DNA of 64,000 nt. It comes from Pedobacter sp. (GTDB lineage: Bacteria; Bacteroidota; Bacteroidia; Sphingobacteriales; Sphingobacteriaceae). Location of the stretch: the NCBI RefSeq assembly GCF_031119335.1, contig NZ_JAVHXT010000007.1:1-64000 (forward strand), read 5' to 3'. This document shows positions 27,553 to 36,020 of this stretch, one piece after another (within the stretch, counting starts at the first letter, position 1; each line of letters begins with the position of its first letter). Made by a program: the position numbers and the translations under genes. Under the pieces are notes generated by a model that had not been told where the DNA came from, did not search any database, and saw only the letters and a list, made by a program, of their open reading frames with translations.

Positions 27553-27855
27553 ATGACTAAGGCAGATATTATTGCTGAAATATCAACAAAGACAGGGATC
27601 GAGAAAGTTGACGTTCAAGAAACAGTAGAAGCGTTTTTTAAAGTAATCAAAAACAACATGATTGCTGGCGAAAATGTATACGTAAGAGGTTTTGGCAGTT
27701 TTGTAGTGAAAAAAAGAGCTCAAAAAACTGCTAGAAATATCTCTAAAAACACAGCCATCATTATTCCAGAGCATTTTGTTCCTAGCTTTAAACCAGCAAA
27801 AGTATTTGTTGACAAAGTGAAAAACAACACTAAAAAAGCTAAAGCTGAGGCTTAA
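27553..27855 (+). CDS. HU-family DNA-binding protein
   Basis: A 100-residue basic protein with the HU/IHF pattern: TKADIIAEISTKTGIEKVDV, VRGFGSFVVKKRAQKTARNI and the arm ending IPEHFVPSFKPAKVFVDKV. The usual Pro at the arm tip (RNPxTGE) is altered to RNISKNTAIIIPEH. It bends DNA as a dimer and acts in nucleoid packing. The TPR gene starts 11 bp after it, so they likely form an operon with the small basic protein that follows. Confidence 0.95.
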   Translation: MTKADIIAEISTKTGIEKVDVQETVEAFFKVIKNNMIAGENVYVRGFGSFVVKKRAQKTARNISKNTAIIIPEHFVPSFKPAKVFVDKVKNNTKKAKAEA

Positions 27856-27866
27856 TATTGATTGTT

Positions 27867-28712
27867 ATGAAAAGCCCACGCACAACACAAATTGTAATTA
27901 TTGCAGGCATTGTATTGCTTGTGGGCTTTTTATTTAGCCAAGATATTAAAGGCTTAAAGCCCAAAGAAGAAGCAACCGCCGAAATGCCACAAGAGGCACA
28001 AGCACCTAGCTTAAGTATAGAAGAAGTATCTGCAACTGCCAAAAACCTTATTAGTAACGCTGCTGCTAAAGAACTTACTTCTCTAGAAGCTGCTTATCTA
28101 AAAGCGAAAGGCGAAGAAAAGGTAATTCAAGCTAAGTCTTTGGCTCAAAGATGGGATGATTTAGGACAATCGGTTCCTAGTGCTTTTTATTTGGAAGATG
28201 CTGCTTTAGGCGAATCTTCTTTAAAAAACTGGTTGAAAGCAGGCGATAAATTTCTGGAAGTATTTGATATTACTAGAGATAGCTTGGTTAAACCTGTGAT
28301 GTTGCAAAAAGCAAATCATGCTTATGAAAAAGCCATTGCTATTGATTCTACAGACCTTGATGCAAAAACAGGAATGGGAATTACAATGGTAAATGGTAGC
28401 GGCGCACCAATGGCAGGTATTACCATGCTATTAGATGTGGTTAAAAAAGACCCGAAAAACTTTAAAGCCAACATGAACTTAGGTATGTTCGCTATAAAAT
28501 CTGGTCAATTTGACAAGGCGATTACTCGTTTTCAAGACATCATTAAAAACATTAAAGCAACTCCAGACGCTTATTTTAACTTAGCTTTCGCCTATGAAAG
28601 CCTAGGAAAAAACCAAGAAGCTATTGATGCTTACTTACAAAGCAAAAAACTTGCGGCTAACCCAACTTTATCTAGTTTCGTAGATAAAAAGGTAGCTGAG
28701 TTGAAAAAATAA
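27867..28712 (+). CDS. TPR protein with an N-terminal membrane anchor
   Basis: About 281 residues from the ATG at 27867; a TTG three codons earlier is less likely. One N-terminal hydrophobic helix (IVIIAGIVLLVGFLFSQ) is followed by a Pro/Glu-rich linker and helical repeats: KPVMLQKANHAYEKAIAID, FKANMNLGMFAIKSGQFDK and YFNLAFAYESLGKNQEAIDA, which are TPR motifs. It is probably exposed to the periplasm and serves as a protein-protein scaffold. The exact role is unknown; it sits between HU and the AURKAIP1-type protein. Confidence 0.8.
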   Translation: MKSPRTTQIVIIAGIVLLVGFLFSQDIKGLKPKEEATAEMPQEAQAPSLSIEEVSATAKNLISNAAAKELTSLEAAYLKAKGEEKVIQAKSLAQRWDDLGQSVPSAFYLEDAALGESSLKNWLKAGDKFLEVFDITRDSLVKPVMLQKANHAYEKAIAIDSTDLDAKTGMGITMVNGSGAPMAGITMLLDVVKKDPKNFKANMNLGMFAIKSGQFDKAITRFQDIIKNIKATPDAYFNLAFAYESLGKNQEAIDAYLQSKKLAANPTLSSFVDKKVAELKK

Positions 28713-28744
28713 AAAAGAATTAACAACATTTAAATTTTAAAATT

Positions 28745-28834
28745 ATGCCAAGCGGTAAAAAAAGAAAAAGACATAAAATGGCTACCCACAAACGCAAAAA
28801 ACGTTTAAGAAAAAACAGACACAAGAAAAAATAA
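28745..28834 (+). CDS. Small basic AURKAIP1/COX24-domain protein (29 residues)
   Basis: A 29-residue protein, MPSGKKRKRHKMATHKRKK, continuing RLRKNRHKKK. It consists almost only of Lys, Arg and His. From memory this matches the short AURKAIP1/COX24-domain proteins of Bacteroidota, related to mitochondrial ribosomal protein mS38, so it may bind the small ribosomal subunit. That role is inferred. It lies 32 bp after the TPR gene and before RNase G. Confidence 0.75.
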   Translation: MPSGKKRKRHKMATHKRKKRLRKNRHKKK

Positions 28835-28948
28835 TTTTTCTTGATAGTATGGCCGAAAGTAAATGCTTTTTTAAAGGTGTTTACTTTTGGATTCTAAGTT
28901 TTTTGGTCCATGTGTTAATAAGGCGTAAAAGCCTTAAAATCTGTAGCT

Positions 28949-30496
28949 TTGGTAAAAGAATTAATAATAGATTCTACTCCTACGGGGGTAACCATAGCTT
29001 TAATTGAAGACAAACAACTTGTTGAACTTCACAAAGAACACGTTAACAACAACTACGCTGTAGGCGATATTTATTTAGGCCGCATTAAGAAAATTATGCC
29101 CGGCCTAAACGCTGCGTTTGTGGATGTTGGTTACGAAAAAGATGCATTTTTGCATTACTTTGATTTAGGTCCACAGGTGCAATCTTTGATAAAGCTAACG
29201 AAGATTAGACGTAACGGCACACCGGGCACTTTACTAGATAACTTTAAATTAGAAGCCGACATCAACAAAGCGGGAAAAATCTCGGAAGTTGTTAGCAAAA
29301 ATTTATTGGTACCTGTACAGATTGCCAAAGAACCCATTTCTACTAAAGGTCCAAGACTAAGTTCAGATCTTTCTATTGCAGGAAGATACACTGTACTTGT
29401 TCCTTTTTCTAATGTAATTTCCATCTCTAAAAAGATAAAAAGCAATACCGAACGTAATCGTTTAAAAAAGATTATCGAAAGTATTAAGCCTAAAAATTTT
29501 GGGGTAATCATTAGAACAGTTTCTGAGGGAAAAGGCGTTGCCGAGTTACAAAAAGACTTACTTGATTCTATTTCTAAATGGGAAAGCTTTATGAAAAAGC
29601 TTCCGGAAACAGAGCCTGCTAAGCGTGTTTGGGGTGAAATGGATAGAACATCAACGCTTATCCGCGATATTTTAAGTACCGATTTCACCAACGTATATGT
29701 AAACGACCAAGCATTATTTGAAGACATTCGTTCTTATGTGCACGAAATTTCTCCAGAAATGGAGCGTATTGTAAAACATTACAAGCACAAAGAACCAATT
29801 TTTGACCACTTTGGGGTTGAAAAGCAAATTAAAAACGGTTTTGGAAAAACTGTAAACTTGGCCGGTGGCGCCTACTTAGTGGTAGAACACACCGAAGCTT
29901 TGCACGTTATAGACGTAAATAGTGGTAATAGAACCGCTAGCAAAGAGAACCAAGAAGAAAATGCGCTGCAGGTTAACAAAGAAGCAGCAAAAGAAATTGC
30001 CCGCCAGTTGAGGCTAAGAGATATGGGCGGTATTGTGGTGATCGATTTTATTGATATGCACAAACCAGCCAACAGAAAAGTACTGTTTGACCACTTAAGA
30101 GAGCTGATGCTTTTGGATAGAGCTAAACATACCATTCTGCCTCCTAGTAAATTCGGTTTGGTACAGATAACCCGTCAAAGGGTAAGACCAGAAATGAACA
30201 TTGTAACGGTAGAAAAATGTCCTACCTGCGATGGAACTGGCGAGATAAAGGCAAGTATTGTATTAATGGATGACATTGAAAGCAATATGACCTATATCCT
30301 GCGTGAGCAGAACGAAAAAAATATTACGCTATGTGTACATCCTTACATAGCAGCCTTTATTAAAAAAGGATTGATTTCCTTACAATGGAAATGGTACTTT
30401 AAATTTGGGCAATGGGTAAAGGTGAGAGAGTCTTCTTCTTATCACTTAACAGAGTTTCACTTCTTGTCTGCTAAAGACGAAGAGATTAAGCTCTAA
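28949..30496 (+). CDS. rng: Ribonuclease G/E family protein
   Basis: A 515-residue endonuclease that processes rRNA and mRNA 5' ends. Seen: an S1-like domain (YLGRIKKIMPGLNAAFVDVG), GGAYLVVEHTEALHVIDVNSGN (metal-binding Asp cluster), GGIVVIDFIDMHKPANRK, and the Zn-link motif CPTCDGTG near residue 425. No ATG fits the conserved start VKELIIDSTPTGVTIAL, so a TTG at 28949 is used. It is the short RNase G form, without the C-terminal scaffold of RNase E. A terminator follows at 30509-30538. Confidence 0.94.
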   Translation: MVKELIIDSTPTGVTIALIEDKQLVELHKEHVNNNYAVGDIYLGRIKKIMPGLNAAFVDVGYEKDAFLHYFDLGPQVQSLIKLTKIRRNGTPGTLLDNFKLEADINKAGKISEVVSKNLLVPVQIAKEPISTKGPRLSSDLSIAGRYTVLVPFSNVISISKKIKSNTERNRLKKIIESIKPKNFGVIIRTVSEGKGVAELQKDLLDSISKWESFMKKLPETEPAKRVWGEMDRTSTLIRDILSTDFTNVYVNDQALFEDIRSYVHEISPEMERIVKHYKHKEPIFDHFGVEKQIKNGFGKTVNLAGGAYLVVEHTEALHVIDVNSGNRTASKENQEENALQVNKEAAKEIARQLRLRDMGGIVVIDFIDMHKPANRKVLFDHLRELMLLDRAKHTILPPSKFGLVQITRQRVRPEMNIVTVEKCPTCDGTGEIKASIVLMDDIESNMTYILREQNEKNITLCVHPYIAAFIKKGLISLQWKWYFKFGQWVKVRESSSYHLTEFHFLSAKDEEIKL

Positions 30497-30508
30497 CCCT
30501 TAAGCAAT

Positions 30509-30538
30509 AAAAAGTCTCGATGAAAATCGGGACTTTTT
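30509..30538 (+). terminator. Terminator after RNase G
   Basis: Arms AAAAAGTCTCGAT and ATCGGGACTTTTT (one G-U pair) enclose a GAAA loop, with T residues at the end. Confidence 0.8.
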
Positions 30539-30553
30539 CGTTTACGGTACTCT

Positions 30554-30609
30554 AAATCTTATATGCCTTATATGGTCAATATTTTAACCATATAAGGCAT
30601 ATAAGATTT
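30554..30609. repeat. REP-like palindrome C, perfect 23-bp arms
   Basis: The left arm (30554-30576) and right arm (30587-30609) are perfect inverted copies of 23 bp around a 10-nt loop. Each arm contains two near-identical units (ATATAAGGC, ATATAAGA). It fills most of the 200-bp gap between RNase G and radA and shares its design with palindromes A and B. Confidence 0.8.
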
Positions 30610-30696
30610 TTTAAACTTGCTGGTGCTTTTAAAGCGATTAAACTTAAATTCGCAAGGTAAAAAATCGTAACTCGTACATCTAAAATCATAAATCCC

Positions 30697-32079
30697 TTGG
30701 CTAAAATCAAATCAGCATATTTCTGTCAGAGTTGTGGGTATGAATCTGCAAAATGGTTGGGTAAATGCCCTTCTTGCAACCAATGGAATACTTTTGTAGA
30801 AGAAGTAGTAGAAAAACCATCTGCTGGCAATGCGGCCGTATGGAAAACTACTGTTGGCGGAACACAAAGAGTAAATAAGCCAAGCAAGCTTGAAGAAATT
30901 CAAAGCGCCACCGAAGAAAGAATTTTAACTGGAGATATTGAATTAGACAGAGTTTTAGGAGGAGGCTTAGTTCCTGGATCTGTTACCTTAATTGGCGGCG
31001 AACCAGGCATAGGAAAGTCTACGTTGATGTTACAACTGGCATTGAACATTAAGAAAAAACGTGTGCTGTATGTTTCGGGGGAAGAAAGCGAACAACAGAT
31101 CAAGATGAGAGCTGAGCGCATTACCAAAACCCCACAAGCTGAATGCTTTATCCTTACAGAAACATCAACCCAAAATATATTTAAGCAGTTAGAACAGTTA
31201 GAACCAGAAATTTTGGTGATCGATTCGATACAAACCCTACATTCTGCACACATCGAATCTACGCCAGGAAGTGTATCTCAAGTTAGGGAATGTACTGCCG
31301 AGCTACTTCGTTTTGCCAAAGAAACCGCCACGCCAGTTTTTCTGATTGGTCATATTACCAAAGATGGCGCTATTGCTGGGCCGAAAATTTTAGAGCACAT
31401 GGTAGATACCGTACTGCAATTTGAGGGAGATCGACATCATATTTATCGCATTTTACGCTCTATTAAAAATAGGTTCGGCGCAGCTGCAGAATTAGGAATT
31501 TATGCCATGCATGGCAATGGGCTGAGAGAGGTTTCCAATCCATCGGAAGTGTTGCTTTCACAACGTGATGAAGAACTGAGCGGCATTTCCATTGGTGCAA
31601 CTATTGAAGGCGCCAGACCAATGGTGATAGAAACACAAGCTTTGGTAAGTATTTCTGCCTATGGTACTCCGCAACGTTCGGCCACAGGCTTTGACACCAA
31701 AAGAATGAATATGCTACTGGCCGTACTTGAGAAGCGATGCGGTTTCCGTTTAAGTGCCAAAGATGTTTTCTTAAATATTGCTGGAGGAATTAAAGTAGAA
31801 GATCCAGCTATAGATTTGTCTATTGTTGCGGCCATCATTTCTTCACATGAGGATATTCCGGTTTCTTCAAAAATTTGCTTTGCTGCCGAAGTTGGTCTAT
31901 CTGGAGAAATTAGAGCAGTTAACCGAGTTGAGCAACGTATTTCGGAAGCAGAAAAGCTAGGATTTGAAAAAATATTTATCTCAAGTTATAACCTAAAAGG
32001 GATTAACAAGGATAAGTTTAAAATTGAACTGGTTACTGTTGCTAAAATTGAAGAAGTTTTTTCTGCACTGTTTGGATAG
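30697..32079 (+). CDS. radA: DNA repair protein RadA
   Basis: A 460-residue ATPase that helps branch migration in recombination. An N-terminal zinc ribbon (CQSCGYESAKWLGKCPSC), a RecA-like core with Walker A GGEPGIGKST near residue 105, the RadA-specific motif KNRFGAAAELGIY, and a Lon-protease-like C-terminal domain (DPAIDLSIVAAIISSHEDI, SGEIRAVNRVEQRISEAEK) are all present. The start is a TTG at 30697, because the conserved start AKIKSAYFCQSCG lies directly behind it. Confidence 0.96.
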   Translation: MAKIKSAYFCQSCGYESAKWLGKCPSCNQWNTFVEEVVEKPSAGNAAVWKTTVGGTQRVNKPSKLEEIQSATEERILTGDIELDRVLGGGLVPGSVTLIGGEPGIGKSTLMLQLALNIKKKRVLYVSGEESEQQIKMRAERITKTPQAECFILTETSTQNIFKQLEQLEPEILVIDSIQTLHSAHIESTPGSVSQVRECTAELLRFAKETATPVFLIGHITKDGAIAGPKILEHMVDTVLQFEGDRHHIYRILRSIKNRFGAAAELGIYAMHGNGLREVSNPSEVLLSQRDEELSGISIGATIEGARPMVIETQALVSISAYGTPQRSATGFDTKRMNMLLAVLEKRCGFRLSAKDVFLNIAGGIKVEDPAIDLSIVAAIISSHEDIPVSSKICFAAEVGLSGEIRAVNRVEQRISEAEKLGFEKIFISSYNLKGINKDKFKIELVTVAKIEEVFSALFG

Positions 32080-32190
32080 CCGTGAAGCATCATTCTCAAA
32101 ACGAGTAAAACATTCCCTGCCAACAATCAAAAACATCGTTTATTTCAAGACATAAACCAAAATAATCTGCTGATTTTAAGCAAAATAACT

Positions 32191-32219
32191 TTGAGCCTTA
32201 CACTTTTTCATTAAATTTG
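32191..32219 (+). promoter_or_regulatory. Promoter of the beta-propeller lipoprotein gene
   Basis: TTG, 18 nt, then TAAATTTG is a close match to the Bacteroidota promoter. A second TAACTTTG overlaps its upstream part (32186-32193). The leader is about 25 nt. Confidence 0.55.
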
Positions 32220-32248
32220 CTTTACTCTAAAAAAGAATATACAGCAGT

Positions 32249-34066
32249 ATGAAAAAACATTACTTAGTAAAGGCTTGTATAATAGCGCTAACTGTAGCCA
32301 CAATTGGTTGTAAAAAATCAACACCAAAAGATGGTGATGAACCAATCTTAGATAAAAAAGGTCCTGAAGTTGTTTTAAATAATAATGAAAGTGCTCTAAA
32401 TGCGAGGATAAGCTATCCAAATACTGCGGTTTCCTTAATGAGCGTGGGTACAAAAGGTGTAGAATTTAGAGAAGATTTTAGTCAGTACAATTTACAGCTT
32501 ATAGCCGAGGTTGCCGCCCCAACGCACCAAGGGAAAACCCTGCAAGCTACCCATATTGATTTCTCTGGCAACAAAGTCTACGTATCTTACAATACCCGTG
32601 GCGAAACCTATTTAGGCGGTGTTGATGTTTTTGATGTAAGCAATGAGGCGCAACCAAGATTAATTTCTCAGGCGATCATGCCCAATACCGACATTTCATC
32701 GGTTGTTTTCAACAACAACTTCGTTTACTTGGCCTCAGCTACTGATGTTGATAAAGACGCTTCGTTAACAGCTCCAGCAGTGTTAGATAGAATTGCCTTG
32801 AGCAATGGCGTACTGACAAGCACAAGCGGGCGTGTACAGCTCAAAGGTTTTGTAGGAAAAAACATCTTAGCTAAAAACAACAAGATTTATGTAGTTTCGA
32901 GCACACAAGGCGGATTAAGTGTTATTAACCCAACCGATTTCAAGGAAGAAAAATCTGTAGCTATTACTGGTTCTAGTGCCTTGGCAAGTAATGCAAGTGG
33001 AAGTAATATATTCGTATTAAAAGATAAGCCCGGTCAAATACTAGGTTTAAACGCTAGCGATTTGAGCGTAGCAAAAACTATCAATTTAGCAGCAGACTTA
33101 CCAGAAACGGCCTCGCACATAGAAACTATAAATGACAACTTTCTACATGCTGCAGGAAAGGCTGGATTGAATTATTTGAGCAGCACAGGCTCTTTAATTG
33201 ACAACATCCCTGTTCCAGTTATTGCAGGCGTAGATCCGGAAGATATTGTAACCAACAATGTTTCTATCAATAATAACCTCATCTACATTGCTAATGGGGC
33301 GGCTGGTTTGTATGTAGCCAAGCTTGAAGGCAGTACATTGGTACTTTTAGGTAAAGTTAGCTTAGGTGCATCAACCAACTACGTTAAATCTAGTGGCAAT
33401 TTAATTTTTGTGGCTACGGGTACTGGTGGTTTAAAAATTTTAAAGATGACCGCAATTGCCAATAGTAGCTCTACTGTAGCTTGCGATGGCAGAGCTACGC
33501 TAGCTTCGGACGCAAATGGTTGGAGAAATTTAAACACTGGTGTTAAAGAATACTTTACTGGAACCACTACTTTAGGTGGTTTAAACGTAAATACGAATGC
33601 TATTTTTGATTTCTGTGGAAGTCTTACTTTAAACTACAGTTCTAACATTAATACTGGAGGTGCATTTTTAGTGAACGGAGCCTTCGTATCTAACCAGCAA
33701 TTTAACATCAATGCTTTTACAGAGGTAGTGGGCAGTGCAAATTTCAAGAATACGCTTACAGTTAATAGCAATGGCAAACTGAAATTACTACCAAAAGTAA
33801 ATGGCGAAATTTATCCTGTTACAGGCGACTTCAACGTTAACGGATTGGCCGAAATCAACAACGGCAGTTTACAGATCAGCAATAAACTAAGTATTAACAG
33901 CAGTGGTCGTCTTCGCTTGGTAAATACAAACTTAGTTGTTAATGGCGATTTCGATTTAAATGGAACGATAGAATTTGTTGGTACTTGCAATGTCATAATC
34001 AACGGAAGATATACCAGAAACTCTAGTGGAAACGTTATTGGGACAAACACCGGAAAAGTGTTATAA
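32249..34066 (+). CDS. Surface lipoprotein with LVIVD-like propeller and beta-solenoid end
   Basis: A 605-residue lipoprotein (VATIGC|KKS). Residues about 75-390 repeat blades such as VSYNTRGETYLGGVDVFDVS, NNFVYLASAT, NKIYVVSSTQGGLSVIN, LIYIANGAAGLYVAKL and LIFVATGTGGLKILKM, which fit the LVIVD beta-propeller pattern. From about 410 on, short Asn/Gly-rich rungs (GGLNVNTNAIFDFCGSL, GAFLVNGAFVSNQ, GDFNVNGLAEINNG) suggest a right-handed solenoid. It is probably surface-exposed; no ligand or enzyme activity can be assigned. DUF4920 follows. Confidence 0.7.
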   Translation: MKKHYLVKACIIALTVATIGCKKSTPKDGDEPILDKKGPEVVLNNNESALNARISYPNTAVSLMSVGTKGVEFREDFSQYNLQLIAEVAAPTHQGKTLQATHIDFSGNKVYVSYNTRGETYLGGVDVFDVSNEAQPRLISQAIMPNTDISSVVFNNNFVYLASATDVDKDASLTAPAVLDRIALSNGVLTSTSGRVQLKGFVGKNILAKNNKIYVVSSTQGGLSVINPTDFKEEKSVAITGSSALASNASGSNIFVLKDKPGQILGLNASDLSVAKTINLAADLPETASHIETINDNFLHAAGKAGLNYLSSTGSLIDNIPVPVIAGVDPEDIVTNNVSINNNLIYIANGAAGLYVAKLEGSTLVLLGKVSLGASTNYVKSSGNLIFVATGTGGLKILKMTAIANSSSTVACDGRATLASDANGWRNLNTGVKEYFTGTTTLGGLNVNTNAIFDFCGSLTLNYSSNINTGGAFLVNGAFVSNQQFNINAFTEVVGSANFKNTLTVNSNGKLKLLPKVNGEIYPVTGDFNVNGLAEINNGSLQISNKLSINSSGRLRLVNTNLVVNGDFDLNGTIEFVGTCNVIINGRYTRNSSGNVIGTNTGKVL

Positions 34067-34107
34067 GAGATTGATGAAGAACACATTTTATTTAGAAAGA
34101 TTTTAAA

Positions 34108-34115
34108 TATCTTTG
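34108..34115 (+). promoter_or_regulatory. Candidate -7 element for the DUF4920 gene
   Basis: TATCTTTG fits TAnnTTTG, 31 nt before the ATG at 34147; no -33 element is clear. Confidence 0.35.
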
Positions 34116-34146
34116 TGCACAACATCAACTAGATAAAATTATAAGT

Positions 34147-34611
34147 ATGAAAAAATTAATATTAAGTTTAGCGTTTTGTGCATTGGCAACTATGGGCTTT
34201 GCACAAGAAAAAGTAGAAGGTCAATCGTTTGGCGAAGGCGTTACTAAAGGAAATATCATTTCAGCTAATGAAGTTAATGCTAAATTAGGCAAAGAAACTA
34301 AGGCAGACATGAAGGTTGAAGGAGAAGTAGTTAGCGTTTGCAAGAAAAAAGGTTGTTTCATGAACGTTAAAATTTCTGATAAAGAAACCATGTTCGTAAA
34401 ATTTAAAGATTACGGATTTTTCATGCCAAAAGATATGGCACCTGGTACAAAAGTAGTAATTGATGGTTTTGCAGAAAGAAAAGTTACTTCGGTTGAAGAC
34501 CTACAACACTACGCCAAAGACGCCAAAAAATCTCCAGAAGAAATAGCTAAAATTACTGAGCCTAAAAAAGAAATCGTTTTTGAAGCAAAAGGCGCTGTAA
34601 TTGTAAAGTAA
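34147..34611 (+). CDS. DUF4920 secreted protein
   Basis: A 154-residue exported protein: the signal peptide ends at MGFA|QEK. The mature part has the DUF4920 core, an OB-like fold around VEGEVVSVCKKKGCFMNV and KDYGFFMPKD, with two Cys in CKKKGC that could bind a metal or form a disulphide. The C-terminus is Lys/Glu-rich (DAKKSPEEIAKITEPKKEI). Family function is unknown. A strong terminator follows at 34648-34683. Confidence 0.8.
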   Translation: MKKLILSLAFCALATMGFAQEKVEGQSFGEGVTKGNIISANEVNAKLGKETKADMKVEGEVVSVCKKKGCFMNVKISDKETMFVKFKDYGFFMPKDMAPGTKVVIDGFAERKVTSVEDLQHYAKDAKKSPEEIAKITEPKKEIVFEAKGAVIVK

Positions 34612-34647
34612 TTAGAAAGGTTCTCCTTTTTAATATTGATTGATTGA

Positions 34648-34683
34648 AAAGCCTTCCCTTAATTGGGAAGGCTTTATTTTTTT
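34648..34683 (+). terminator. Terminator after the DUF4920 gene
   Basis: Arms AAAGCCTTCCC and GGGAAGGCTTT with a 6-nt loop, followed by a long T run (ATTTTTTT). The rest of the gap to 34829 is AT-rich with no clear motif. Confidence 0.88.
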
Positions 34684-34829
34684 AACGACAAGTTTAAGTG
34701 TAATGGTTAAAGCTGAAATATTAAAGCTGTTTGTAATATTTTTATTTAACCAATATTTAGTTATTAAATTTTTTTAATTACTGTTTTTTATTATCTTCAC
34801 TCCATTAACAAATGAAACCATAATATAAA

Positions 34830-36020
34830 ATGATGAAACTGACCAAGATTACACTATTCGTTGCGGGCATTTGCTTTGTTGGCTCGAATGGTTATGCACA
34901 ACAGCTTACTAAAGCCCAAAATGATGAGTTGCTAAAAGCAAAACAAGGAGCAATAGTTAGGTTAGATGGATTTTTAACAGAAAAAACCGCTCAAATTGCT
35001 TATCAGAAATACCCTACTCCGGGCCCACAATATATCATCTCCGACGATCCTGAATATATCAGGGTACCTGAAGCCATTGCGCTAAAAGAAAGTGTTGTTC
35101 CAGGCGCAGTTCGCTTCTACCTATATAATGTTAATGGCATTAAAGAGCCTCAAAAGATTGATAGAAAAATCATCGCCATGATTAAAAACACGGGCAAAGC
35201 TCCAATGCGCATCAAGATGTTGAAATACGTTACACAAAAGCCTAGCACGAATTACTTCAAGCTAGGAAAAGAAGGCTTAGCATCGTTTTTAGCTGCGCAA
35301 CCAAGCGAAGAGGTACGTGTAGTAAAACCTGGTGAAGCTGTGCCTATAGACGAAAAACTAGAACAATATGTGGTGAAGTATGATGAGCTTGTACACGGAT
35401 TTTACGAGTTTTTGGTAGATCAGCCTGCAGAAATTACAGTACTACAAACAGATCTCAAAACTAGCGGTAAAGATGCTTTGAAAAGAATTACAAATGTATT
35501 GCCTCCGAAAACAAAGAGTGGTGCTGGCAGAGGTCTTTACGGCGTAAGCAATTATCACGTAGCCAATACTTCGGTAATAGATACAAAAAACGGAACTTCT
35601 GCTTTAGTTGTTGCTGACGGCGCAAGTGACCCTTGGATTATCGGTCGTGAGGGCACTACTGGCCAAATCGCTAAATTAGCGGGCAATTACGGAGTAATGT
35701 ACGATATCGAACTGAAGTGGAAAAGTACAGACGGCAAGGGTTTAGCTTTAATCACTTGGAACTCACGCTCGGCAGACAACCAATGGTGCAGCGGAATGGC
35801 AGCAGCAATGAAAGTTAGCGGTGGAAAGTTTAACGAAGGAATTATTCAACTGCCAAAAGACCAATTGGTAACTAAAGCCGCACCAGAAGCGGTGTTGATA
35901 CAAGTTTTTAAACCAACTGGAAATGGCGAAGAACAAACCATCAAGTTAACGTATTCACCTCCGGGAGCTTCATGTTTGCCAACTCCTTTAATTTTCGTCC
36001 CAGTTGACTTAAATCCATAA
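34830..36020 (+). CDS. Secreted protein of unknown family, first gene of the esterase-GH20 operon
   Basis: A 396-residue exported protein; the signal peptide ends at SNGYA|QQL. I do not recognise a family. Features: a helical start (LTKAQNDELLKAKQGAIVRL), a beta-rich middle (AVRFYLYNVNGIKEPQKID, GKAPMRIKMLKYVTQKP), a Gly-rich turn GAGRGLYGVSNYHVANTS and a C-terminal domain with two Cys (NQWCSGMAA, GASCLPTP) that may pair. The two Met codons at 34830 and 34833 are both possible starts. Its stop overlaps the esterase start (TAATG), so it likely works with that enzyme and the GH20, perhaps as a glycan-binding or surface protein. Confidence 0.7.
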   Translation: MMKLTKITLFVAGICFVGSNGYAQQLTKAQNDELLKAKQGAIVRLDGFLTEKTAQIAYQKYPTPGPQYIISDDPEYIRVPEAIALKESVVPGAVRFYLYNVNGIKEPQKIDRKIIAMIKNTGKAPMRIKMLKYVTQKPSTNYFKLGKEGLASFLAAQPSEEVRVVKPGEAVPIDEKLEQYVVKYDELVHGFYEFLVDQPAEITVLQTDLKTSGKDALKRITNVLPPKTKSGAGRGLYGVSNYHVANTSVIDTKNGTSALVVADGASDPWIIGREGTTGQIAKLAGNYGVMYDIELKWKSTDGKGLALITWNSRSADNQWCSGMAAAMKVSGGKFNEGIIQLPKDQLVTKAAPEAVLIQVFKPTGNGEEQTIKLTYSPPGASCLPTPLIFVPVDLNP

